A stretch of 5,371 bases of DNA from Candidatus Pelagibacterales bacterium (GCA_016777745.1 JADHQX010000103.1:1-5371), one strand, 5' to 3'; positions 1-5,267 are shown, counted from the first letter of the stretch. Notes: a model not told the origin generated them from the letters alone. Made by a program: numbers and translations.

Positions 1-1
1 A

Positions 2-298
2 TTTACACAAAACCCTTCTTGGATGGGCGCTTTTAACCATTGGCGGCGAGCCCAAGCGGGACGGGCGCTTGTGTCATCCCCCGTCACCCCACAAAACGGC
101 GAATTCAGCTTTGTTTTGACAACAAGCGGGGTCGCATCGGGCATTTTTACAAGTTTTGAAGCAGACTTCTTGCTGGCGGTGATCACCGCAAGCTTGTTTT
201 TATCACCCTTATGGAGTGGTATGCTTCATTATCTGGTGATTCGCTATCGGATTCATAACCCTGTTGCGCTGCCGTCCAACCCAGCCGAGCCTGAATAG
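2..298 (+). CDS. Cation:proton antiporter, CPA2 family, C-terminal fragment (5' end outside window)
   Basis: The frame is open from the left edge to a TAG at 296-298, so this is the last 98 codons of a longer gene; the ATG at 23 is probably internal. The diagnostic stretch is GEFSFVL (about 95-140), followed by a small-residue-rich segment and then LLAVITASLFLSPLW. This matches the GEFxFVL ... LLxVVxxSxxLTPLL signature near the end of the Na+/H+ exchanger domain in KefB/KefC/YbaL-type CPA2 transporters. Such proteins exchange K+ or Na+ for H+ across the inner membrane. After the final hydrophobic segment the chain ends in a short polar tail (VIRYRIHNP...), with no room for the TrkA-N/RCK regulatory domain that KefB, KefC and YbaL carry. 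The family call rests on one motif in a fragment, so the exact substrate and subfamily are not determined. Confidence 0.65.
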   Translation, partial: FTQNPSWMGAFNHWRRAQAGRALVSSPVTPQNGEFSFVLTTSGVASGIFTSFEADFLLAVITASLFLSPLWSGMLHYLVIRYRIHNPVALPSNPAEPE

Positions 299-299
299 C

Positions 300-331
300 A
301 AAAAAAGGTCGCCCCAAAACTTTGGGCGACC
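300..331 (-). terminator. Rho-independent terminator of the cold-shock gene
   Basis: On the minus strand an 8-bp GC-rich stem (GGTCGCCC at 324-331 pairing with GGGCGACC at 307-314) closes a 9-nt loop and is followed directly by seven T (A300-A306 on the plus strand). It lies about 67 bases downstream of the cold-shock stop codon. The plus-strand side has no T-tract, so it should act mainly on the minus-strand transcript, although the hairpin could also slow read-through from the antiporter gene. Confidence 0.8.
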
Positions 332-397
332 CACCTGTATCTAGTCCATGATTAACATGGCCAAAGTACAATTTGTTTTATCGCAACAGGCGATGGC

Positions 398-607
398 TTA
401 TTCGACGACTGAGAGCCCAACAGCGGCCATTTTGCCGTTACGCTGTTCTTCGAGTTCGTAAGATACCTTCTGACCTTCGTTCAAACCGTTCAGGCCTGAA
501 TTCTGGACAGCAGTGATATGTACGAATACATCATTGCCGTCGTCATCCGGATTAATAAAGCCATAACCTTTTTGGGTGTTAAACCACTTCACAGTACCCT
601 GTGCCAT
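398..607 (-). CDS. Cold-shock protein (CspA family, single CSD)
   Basis: A 69-residue single cold-shock domain, the usual length for bacterial CspA-type proteins. It begins MAQGTVKWFN and shows both nucleic-acid-binding motifs: RNP1 as KGYGFI (residues 13-18) and RNP2 as VFVHI (27-31). W8, F9, F17, F28 and H30 supply the expected aromatic and basic binding surface. Such proteins bind single-stranded RNA or DNA in the cytoplasm and act as RNA chaperones. The start is set by GGAGA nine bases upstream. The gene stands alone, converges on the antiporter gene and has its own terminator. Its leader is long (about 120 bases if the proposed promoter is right), as is common for cold-regulated csp genes. 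Which paralogue it is, and whether cold induces it, cannot be read from the sequence. Confidence 0.96.
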   Translation of the reverse strand: MAQGTVKWFNTQKGYGFINPDDDGNDVFVHITAVQNSGLNGLNEGQKVSYELEEQRNGKMAAVGLSVVE

Positions 608-612
608 ATTAT

Positions 613-714
613 CTAGTCTCCAACTTCAGCCTTGATCTGCCGGTGATCGCAGCCCATTATCTTTTTAACACGACTTCTATGTGGCATCGAACCTTCGTTG
701 GATTCTAGTCTCAT
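613..714 (-). CDS. Possible upstream small ORF (33 aa) in the cold-shock leader
   Basis: On the minus strand an ATG at 714-712 opens a 33-codon frame that ends at TAG 615-613, only five bases before the cold-shock ATG. A Shine-Dalgarno-like AAAGGG lies just upstream (AGG, then five bases, then ATG). The peptide starts MRLESNEGSM and is basic in the middle (RSRVKK). The stop codon overlaps the spacer of the cold-shock ribosome-binding site, so translation of this ORF would carry ribosomes to the csp start. I do not recognise the peptide. It could be a regulatory leader peptide or a chance open frame inside a structured 5' UTR; 33 open codons are not improbable by chance. Confidence 0.3.
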   Translation of the reverse strand: MRLESNEGSMPHRSRVKKIMGCDHRQIKAEVGD

Positions 715-732
715 AAAGCCCTTTCGGCAAAA

Positions 733-763
733 TACATATGGGAACAGCGATATATAAAGTCAA
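733..763 (-). promoter_or_regulatory. Candidate sigma-70-type promoter for the cold-shock gene
   Basis: On the minus strand TTGACT (763-758) matches five of six bases of the -35 consensus. About 18-19 bases downstream lies ATATGT/TATGTA (739-733) as a weaker -10. This would put the transcript start near 726 and give a leader of roughly 120 bases that contains the small ORF at 714-613. The spacing is slightly long and the -10 is imperfect, so this is a candidate only. Confidence 0.4.
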
Positions 764-909
764 ACAATAAATGATCGTCGATGGCTTGAGTGCTGGCGTC
801 GGGGCCGTTTGTCTGCGTAAAAATGGAGTGATGACAACGCCTAAAGTGATGGCTCGATTTCAATCTAAACGATTAATGAATGTCGTAATTTGGTAGTGGA
901 TGCCGATTT

Positions 910-1812
910 ATGGAAAATCCCAAGAAAAACAGTCTGGCAGGTATTTTCTTTTCGCTAAGTGCTGGAATTTTATGGGGAATTGTTCCTCTTTACATCAAAT
1001 TCATTGACGCTGACGATCCCTATGAAATTGTCGCGCATCGTTCGCTTTGGTCGGCTGTGTTGCTGTTTGTCATTTGCTGGATTGCGGGTCAGCTTGGCGA
1101 GATTTGGGTCACTATCAAACAACCCAAGAATTTATTAAATTTTTTTATCACAACATTGTTTTTATCCCTGAATTGGGGGATTTATGTCTATGCCGTGCAA
1201 ACCGAACAGGTGGTGTCGGCAGCGCTTGGCTATTTCATTTATCCGCTTTGTACAGTGTTGCTTGGCATTCTTGTGCTTGGCGAACGGCTTGATAAATGGG
1301 CGTGGCTTGCCATTGGGCTTGTTTGTCTTGGCGTGATGGCAAAAGCGATGATGATTATGGATGTGCCATGGATTTCTTTGGCGCTAGCAGGCAGCTTTTC
1401 GCTTTATGCTGTCACTCGAAAACGGATCGATATGGATCCATTGCAAGGGCTGTTTATTGAAACCCTATTTTTACTGCCCTTTGCCATTGGTTTTCTATTG
1501 TGGATGGCGGCAAATGGGCAAGTGCCATTTTTTGGCGGTGGTGCGGTCAATATTGCGCTGGCGCTGCTGGCTGGTGGCATTACGGTTTTGCCGCTTGTGC
1601 TGTTTTTAAAGGGCAATCGTGCGCTGAATATGACGATGGCAAGTCTGTTGTTTTACAGCAATCCCACCATGCAGCTTTTGCTTGGCGTGGTGGTTTTTTC
1701 CGAGGGATTTATGTCACGTGATTTAGTGGCTTTTGGGCTGATATGGATTGGGATTGCGGTTTATTTTACAACACGGGCGCGGGTGGCGCGGCTTGCCGTT
1801 CCGGCACCGTAA
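910..1812 (+). CDS. rarD: EamA-family transporter RarD
   Basis: A 300-residue inner-membrane protein with about ten hydrophobic segments in two repeats of the EamA/DMT fold (roughly residues 9-145 and 152-288), the normal length for RarD. Motifs typical of RarD are present: an E-x-x-x-HR pair early on (EIVAHRSLWS, 39-48), NWGIYVYAV (88-96), LGYFIYPL...LGERL (106-127), RKRI followed by GLFIETLFLLP (170-190), and NPTMQLLLGV ... F-x-E (251-265). E. coli RarD has been annotated as a chloramphenicol-sensitivity permease, but the natural substrate is unknown; the DMT superfamily exports small metabolites. The ATG at 910 is chosen because an in-frame TAA at 886-888 precludes extension and no other start lies between; the upstream AGTGGA is a weak Shine-Dalgarno. 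It is monocistronic and converges on the cyclophilin gene. Confidence 0.93.
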   Translation: MENPKKNSLAGIFFSLSAGILWGIVPLYIKFIDADDPYEIVAHRSLWSAVLLFVICWIAGQLGEIWVTIKQPKNLLNFFITTLFLSLNWGIYVYAVQTEQVVSAALGYFIYPLCTVLLGILVLGERLDKWAWLAIGLVCLGVMAKAMMIMDVPWISLALAGSFSLYAVTRKRIDMDPLQGLFIETLFLLPFAIGFLLWMAANGQVPFFGGGAVNIALALLAGGITVLPLVLFLKGNRALNMTMASLLFYSNPTMQLLLGVVVFSEGFMSRDLVAFGLIWIGIAVYFTTRARVARLAVPAP

Positions 1813-1817
1813 CATTT

Positions 1818-1864
1818 GGGCGTCTTGATACTGGGGCGTTTTGATAATGGGTTCTCTTGATACG
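1818..1864 (+). repeat. Short degenerate tandem repeat, three units of 15-16 bp
   Basis: Three adjacent units follow the rarD stop codon: GGGCGTCTTGATACT (1818-1832), GGGGCGTTTTGATAAT (1833-1848) and GGGTTCTCTTGATACG (1849-1864). Each starts with a G-run and ends in a YTTGATA core. A fourth, more decayed copy (GTTGCTTTGACGTG) may follow at 1865-1878. It lies in the non-coding gap before the terminator. It looks like a small local duplication; no function is evident. Confidence 0.6.
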
Positions 1865-1884
1865 GTTGCTTTGACGTGGGATGC

Positions 1885-1918
1885 AAAAAAGCCGGACATA
1901 AGTCCGGCTTTGGTTTTG
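1885..1918. terminator. Bidirectional rho-independent terminator between rarD and the cyclophilin gene
   Basis: A 10-bp stem (AAAGCCGGAC at 1888-1897 pairing with GTCCGGCTTT at 1902-1911) encloses a tight ATAA loop. On the plus strand it runs into TTTGGTTTT, ending the rarD transcript. On the minus strand it runs into six T (A1885-A1890), ending the operon whose last gene stops at 1941. A shared terminator between convergent genes fits the layout. Confidence 0.88.
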
Positions 1919-1940
1919 CTATCATGTGATTGGCGTTTGC

Positions 1941-2456
1941 CTAATCAATTAATTTTGCTGAAATGATCTGATCGGGTTCGGCAGGCGGCTCACCAACTGC
2001 CAGCTTTTGAACAGCATCCATGCCATTTTCAACCTGTCCCCAAACGGTATATTGACCGGTTAGGTGGCTGCAGCCATCAAAGCAGATAAAGAACTGGCTG
2101 TCACCGCTATCAGGGCTCGACGAACGTGCCATGCCAACAGTGCCATTGCGATATTCATAATCGCTAAATTCGGCTGTTAATTTGGTTCCTGACCCACCCA
2201 TGCCGGTGCCTGTTGGATCGCCTGTTTGTGCCATAAATCCGGGGATCACACGATGGAAAATAATGCCGTCATAAAACCCAGCCGCCGCCAGTTCGGAAAT
2301 GCGGGCAACATGGTTTGGGGCAATGTCGGGAAGTAGTTTGATTTCGATTTGTCCCTGACTTGTTTCAAGTAGAAGATTTGAGCCGGTTGCAGCCACACTT
2401 GTTTCACTCATGATTAAAAATCCAACTCCTAGCATGCGTAATAGAAAAGACTTCAT
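1941..2456 (-). CDS. Cyclophilin-type peptidyl-prolyl cis-trans isomerase, probably exported
   Basis: This 171-residue protein catalyses cis-trans isomerisation of Xaa-Pro bonds during protein folding. The cyclophilin core spans about residues 28-170. The active-site stretch FHRVIPGFMAQTGD (67-80) holds the equivalents of human CypA R55, F60 and Q63 (here R69, F74, Q77). MARSSSPDSGDSQFFICF (109-126) holds Q121 and F123. The position matching CypA W121 is H131, so cyclosporin affinity is probably low, as in many bacterial members. The N-terminus looks like a short signal peptide: MKSFLLR, a hydrophobic MLGVGFLIM, then SETSVAA with a possible cleavage after residue 23, which would place the enzyme in the periplasm. 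The start at 2456 has a good AAGGA seven bases upstream. A second ATG at codon 17 would give a 155-residue cytosolic form of typical PpiB length. It is the last gene of the operon, 30 bp after the stress-protein gene. Confidence 0.93.
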   Translation of the reverse strand: MKSFLLRMLGVGFLIMSETSVAATGSNLLLETSQGQIEIKLLPDIAPNHVARISELAAAGFYDGIIFHRVIPGFMAQTGDPTGTGMGGSGTKLTAEFSDYEYRNGTVGMARSSSPDSGDSQFFICFDGCSHLTGQYTVWGQVENGMDAVQKLAVGEPPAEPDQIISAKLID

Positions 2457-2486
2457 ACCAAAATCCTTACAAAAAAGGCAATGTGA

Positions 2487-2972
2487 CTAGAACAGCGCGT
2501 CAAGCTGTTCGTCTGTCAAATTCCCGGGAACAACGGTAATGGGAACACGGCAACGCGATGCGCCGCGTGCCATCAGGAATGTAATCAAAGGGCCAGCCGT
2601 TTCTGACTGCGTATCGGCACCAAGAACAAGAAGGCTAATCTCATGTTCCTGATCAATCAATTCCAACAATTCATCACGAATATCACCTTCGCGGACATAC
2701 AGAATCGGCGTTCCGTTGGTTAGCTTTTTTACATAGTCGGCATGAATGGCCATTTTGGCTTCGGCTTCTTTACGCGCTTCTTCGCGCATCAATTCACCGA
2801 CACCCGCCCAATATTCAAATTCAGCAGGAACAATACAATACATCAATGCAACGCGGCCACCGACCGAACGGGCGCGCCCACAGGCGAATTGCAATGCCTG
2901 ATGCATTTCCTCGCTATCATCAACAACAACAAGAAAGACCGGCTGTTTTGGTTTCGCCGTTGCTTTTGCCAT
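2487..2972 (-). CDS. Universal stress protein (UspA family)
   Basis: A 161-residue single Usp domain with a Rossmann-like alpha/beta fold. The first strand is FLVVVDDSEEMHQAL (13-27), with an acidic D18-D19 where UspA proteins often bind the nucleotide. A charged helix follows (ELMREEARKEAEAK, 60-73), then REGDIRDELLELI (94-106), LLVLGAD (114-120) and the last strand VPITVVPG (143-150). The usual ATP-binding signature G-2x-G-9x-G-S/T is not intact after G118 (GADTQSETAG), so nucleotide binding by the standard mode is doubtful. The tail NLTDEQLDALF resembles what I recall of alphaproteobacterial members. The protein is probably cytoplasmic and its role in stress resistance is undefined. A GGAGA ribosome-binding site lies about ten bases before the ATG. 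The gap to the preceding TIGR02186 gene is 37 bp, consistent with one transcript. Confidence 0.92.
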   Translation of the reverse strand: MAKATAKPKQPVFLVVVDDSEEMHQALQFACGRARSVGGRVALMYCIVPAEFEYWAGVGELMREEARKEAEAKMAIHADYVKKLTNGTPILYVREGDIRDELLELIDQEHEISLLVLGADTQSETAGPLITFLMARGASRCRVPITVVPGNLTDEQLDALF

Positions 2973-2981
2973 AATATCTAG

Positions 2982-2986
2982 ATCTC
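2982..2986 (-). promoter_or_regulatory. Ribosome-binding site of the stress-protein gene, resembling that of csp
   Basis: The minus strand reads GGAGATCTAGATATTATG up to and including the start codon. The cold-shock gene has GGAGACTAGATAATATG in the same place. The two differ by one inserted base and one substitution, which is closer than unrelated initiation regions usually are. Confidence 0.6.
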
Positions 2987-3010
2987 CATTATCGTCGGGG
3001 TCATGAAGGC

Positions 3011-3781
3011 TTATTTGCGCCGGAATGCCACTGCGGCCAACCAGCCAGCAGCAACCGCAAATAGGATCGCAAATATTCCATATAGCGCTGAATAATTATG
3101 CGCGAAATTGTAGATGCCAGCACTCAACCCCCCTTTCTTGATATAAAGATTGGTGATGTCTTCGCTGATTGCAACACCATTGCGGAATTGCAAGACCCGA
3201 ACATTATAAGTGCCAGACAGAATATTTGGTGGCAATTTCACTTCAGCGCGGAACAGGGCGTTTTCGGTCAAGGTGACATTACCATTTTGATCTGGCCATA
3301 AATCAATGCTTGCCATATTGGCCTGAAGCGCAGCAATAAACTCAATTGCCGTTGGTTTTGACTGGCCAGCAACAGGCGTCTTGGCCGCGATTTCCAGCCC
3401 AATATTATTTGTGCCAATCGCAAGCGAGGCAAGCGTTTCAGGGCTGGCAATCTTGTTGATCGGGCTGGTGGCAAGAATGGTGTAAAGACTTGGTGCCTTT
3501 TGCCAAATATTCGTTTCGACATTAATCCAGATGCCTGCACGATTTGCTTTGCGCCGCTGGGCGATATCGGTTGGCGGGCCGCTAATCACGACCAAAATAT
3601 CATCACCAACCGCGCCATCAACCGCACCGAATAACAATAAATCCGTGCCGTGGAATCCGCTAGTAATGGCGATATTTGATTTTGATAGGTCAGCAACCAA
3701 ACGCCCGGAATTTGCCGCGGCAAGACTGGTCATGCCAAGCAGCAGAATAAAGCTGAGTATAAATTGGCGTGCGCGGATCAT
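3011..3781 (-). CDS. TIGR02186 / Alph_Pro_TM family protein (putative membrane-anchored periplasmic protein)
   Basis: A 256-residue protein of a family (TIGR02186, Pfam Alph_Pro_TM) found in Alphaproteobacteria and without an established function. A cleavable signal peptide is visible (hydrophobic FILSFILLLGMTSL, then AAA at 21-23 before N24). The mature part opens with LVADLSKSNIAITSGFHGTDLLLFGA (28-53), which I recognise as the family signature, then a beta-rich region with ILVVISGPP (62-70) and RRKANRAGIWIN (76-87). A conserved-looking LPPNILSGTYNVRVL (183-197) follows. Near the C-terminus a single membrane helix (about 233-252, YGIFAILFAVAAGWLAAVAF) is followed by RRK. This predicts a periplasmic domain tethered by its C-terminus with a tiny cytoplasmic tail. 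Its ATG overlaps the TGA of the TSUP gene (ATGA), with GGAG eight bases upstream inside that gene. Translational coupling to the permease suggests the two proteins work together; that is inference. Confidence 0.9.
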   Translation of the reverse strand: MIRARQFILSFILLLGMTSLAAANSGRLVADLSKSNIAITSGFHGTDLLLFGAVDGAVGDDILVVISGPPTDIAQRRKANRAGIWINVETNIWQKAPSLYTILATSPINKIASPETLASLAIGTNNIGLEIAAKTPVAGQSKPTAIEFIAALQANMASIDLWPDQNGNVTLTENALFRAEVKLPPNILSGTYNVRVLQFRNGVAISEDITNLYIKKGGLSAGIYNFAHNYSALYGIFAILFAVAAGWLAAVAFRRK

Positions 3782-4692
3782 TTCAACAGCTCCACGCTAA
3801 ACAGATCATCAGGCCGAAGGGCGAGATCAAAACCAAGCTTGATACAGACTGCTAGCACCATCAGCGCCAATAGCCCACGAAGCTGTTCGCCGCGCAATAA
3901 TGCGCTTGCCCTTGTGCCGAACTGCGCGCCAATAACCGCGCCAAACAACAGCAATCCGGCAAGCATAAAATCAACCGTCTGGGTTTGTACCGATTGCAAG
4001 AAAGTGACGTTTGCTGTCACAAAAATAATCTGGAACAAAGATGTGCCGACAACAACTGAGGTTGGCATGCCAAGAAGATAGATCATCGCTGGCACCATGA
4101 TAAAGCCGCCACCAACACCCATGATCGCCGCCAAAACACCAACAAAGGCGCCAATGGCAAGTGGCAAAAGTGCGCTGATATAGAGCTTTGACCGGCGGAA
4201 CCGCATTTTTAACGGCAAGCCGTGAAGCCAATTATGCTGATGCAGTTTGGTTTTGCGGCCGCCTGGGCGACGCGTGTGCAAAATGGTTCGAACGCTCTCC
4301 AAAAGCATCAAAAACCCAATGATGCCAAGAAACACCACATAAGACAACTTGATCACAAGATCAATCTGACCCATTTCGCGAAGCGTGGTGAAAAGCACCA
4401 CGCCAAGCGATGATCCGATGACGCCGCCAAGCAGCAAAATACCGCCCATTTTGAAATCAACATTGCCGCGTCGCATATGCGCCAAAACGCCTGATACGGA
4501 TGATGCCACAATCTGATTGGCCTCGGTCGCAACAGCAACCGCTGGCGGAATGCCAAAAAAGATCAATAATGGAGTCATCAAGAAGCCACCACCAACGCCA
4601 AAAAGCCCGGATAAGAACCCAACACCACCGCCAAGACCGATGATGATGCCGATATGCATCGAAATTTCAGCAATGGGTAAATAAATATACAT
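3778..4692 (-). CDS. TSUP-family permease (sulfite exporter TauE/SafE family, DUF81)
   Basis: A 304-residue inner-membrane protein with two homologous halves, the normal TauE/SafE arrangement. Each half carries the glycine-rich hallmark: GFLSGLFGVGGGFLMTPLL (25-43) and GVLAAIMGVGGGFIMVPAM (185-203), each followed by a GIPP/GMP turn and a conserved helix (ATEANQIVASSVSG, 55-68; GTSLFQIIFVTANVTF, 216-231). A basic, histidine-containing loop joins the halves (about 138-170; HNWLHGLPLKMRFRRSK). Characterised relatives export sulfite, sulfoacetate or similar anions, but substrate cannot be assigned here. The start at 4692 gives MYIYLPIAEIS, which matches the N-terminus I recall for alphaproteobacterial homologues, although its Shine-Dalgarno is weak. 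It is the first gene of the four-gene run, and its stop overlaps the start of the TIGR02186 gene by four bases. Confidence 0.93.
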   Translation of the reverse strand: MYIYLPIAEISMHIGIIIGLGGGVGFLSGLFGVGGGFLMTPLLIFFGIPPAVAVATEANQIVASSVSGVLAHMRRGNVDFKMGGILLLGGVIGSSLGVVLFTTLREMGQIDLVIKLSYVVFLGIIGFLMLLESVRTILHTRRPGGRKTKLHQHNWLHGLPLKMRFRRSKLYISALLPLAIGAFVGVLAAIMGVGGGFIMVPAMIYLLGMPTSVVVGTSLFQIIFVTANVTFLQSVQTQTVDFMLAGLLLFGAVIGAQFGTRASALLRGEQLRGLLALMVLAVCIKLGFDLALRPDDLFSVELLK

Positions 4693-4748
4693 TGATGCCA
4701 GTATCAGGAATGTGGATTTGACGCAAAAGGGCAGGTCGGGGGAAGCCC

Positions 4749-4782
4749 AAAAAACATGAAACCGATTTACTAGCCCGGTTTC
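4749..4782 (-). terminator. Probable rho-independent terminator after the 117-residue gene
   Basis: On the minus strand GAAACCG (4782-4776) and CGGTTTC (4764-4758) form a 7-bp stem with an 11-nt loop. After ATG comes a run of six T (A4749-A4754 on the plus strand). It lies 34 bases beyond the stop codon at 4816 and upstream of the TSUP start, so it would separate the 117-residue gene from the operon. The stem is modest and the T-run is offset by three bases. Confidence 0.6.
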
Positions 4783-4815
4783 GCACAGAGTGCCATTCGA
4801 TGCAAGGGCAATCCG

Positions 4816-5169
4816 CTATTTTGGTTTGCTCATCGCTCGCGCCAAAATGGGTTGATGGCTGGTTTGATCCGCGCAAACAATATGGCCTAGCAAGGGCGCA
4901 AGCCGCAATAGATCATCGGGCAGATTGTCAAAGGTTAAAAGCTGCGGTGTTACCAATTCAATTTCGCTTTGAAATAATTTGCGATGTTCGCTTTCCAAAC
5001 TGGACAGCGCCATTTGCGCCAGACGAATGCAAATTTTACTCTGGGTGAATTGCGTGCCCTCATTTTTGCCAGAATGATAAAGTCTGATCGTGGTTTTGAT
5101 GGCTCTAAGGGCGTGGATCAAGGATAGTAAGGCAGGCACGGTTGGCTTTGCGCCAAACGTGATCGACAT
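4816..5169 (-). CDS. Hypothetical protein, 117 aa, family not recognised
   Basis: An open frame from ATG 5169 to TAG 4816 encodes a soluble, mostly helical-looking protein with no signal peptide or membrane segment. The middle (about 47-72, IRLAQMALSSLESEHRKLFQSEIELV) looks amphipathic, followed by a leucine-rich stretch LPDDLLRLAPLLGHIV (83-98) and a basic end (RAMSKPK). I do not recognise a domain. I regard it as a real gene because its codon choice resembles the neighbours and a terminator-like hairpin sits right after its stop. The overlapping plus-strand frame (4800-5048) has a much less protein-like translation. No strong Shine-Dalgarno precedes the ATG; upstream the frame reaches a TAA with no alternative ATG, GTG or TTG start between. 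It might be a small regulator of the adjacent operon, but nothing in it shows this. Confidence 0.6.
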   Translation of the reverse strand: MSITFGAKPTVPALLSLIHALRAIKTTIRLYHSGKNEGTQFTQSKICIRLAQMALSSLESEHRKLFQSEIELVTPQLLTFDNLPDDLLRLAPLLGHIVCADQTSHQPILARAMSKPK

Positions 5170-5222
5170 TTTCTGATTAACGCGTGAGAGCCGGTTGGCG
5201 GTGGGGCATTAGAAGCAGCAGG

Positions 5223-5240
5223 AATGATGCCTGCATCATT
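5223..5240. promoter_or_regulatory. 18-bp perfect palindrome, possible operator
   Basis: AATGATGCCTGCATCATT has two perfect 8-base arms around a 2-base centre (CT). It sits 53 bases upstream of the start of the minus-strand 117-residue gene and has no T-run on either side, so it is not a typical terminator. Its position and symmetry suit a dimeric regulator's binding site, possibly shared with something to the right. No regulator can be named. Confidence 0.35.
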
Positions 5241-5267
5241 TATCGTAATATTTGCCCGCATGTAATA

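Larger units (their letters stand above)
608..909. other. 302-base divergent intergenic region between csp and rarD
   Basis: The left part (608 to about 726) is the probable leader of the minus-strand cold-shock gene. It contains two copies of the 9-base element TCTAGTCTC (plus-strand 612-620 and 704-712), the 33-codon ORF and a possible promoter. The right part (about 764-909) should hold the rarD promoter, but I find no convincing -35/-10 pair there. A weak ribosome-binding candidate, AGTGGA, is at 895-900. Confidence 0.5.

Noticed and set aside
183..371. Minus-strand open frame across the antiporter end and the csp terminator
   Set aside because: It runs antisense through the antiporter coding region and the terminator hairpin, with a low-complexity translation and no recognisable motif.
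764..909. Promoter for rarD
   Set aside because: Several AT-rich hexamers exist (for example GTAATT, ATTAAT), but none has a -35 partner at proper spacing.
3531..4081. Plus-strand open frames opposite the TIGR02186 and TSUP genes
   Set aside because: They are antisense shadows of two confidently recognised, translationally coupled genes.
4693..4748. Promoter for the TSUP operon (TTGCGT ... TACTGG or GATACT on the minus strand)
   Set aside because: Spacing and -10 matches are poor and would leave almost no leader; not reported as a feature.
4800..5048. Plus-strand 82-codon frame opposite the 117-residue gene
   Set aside because: Its translation is not protein-like, and the minus-strand frame has better codon use and a terminator placed correctly behind it.
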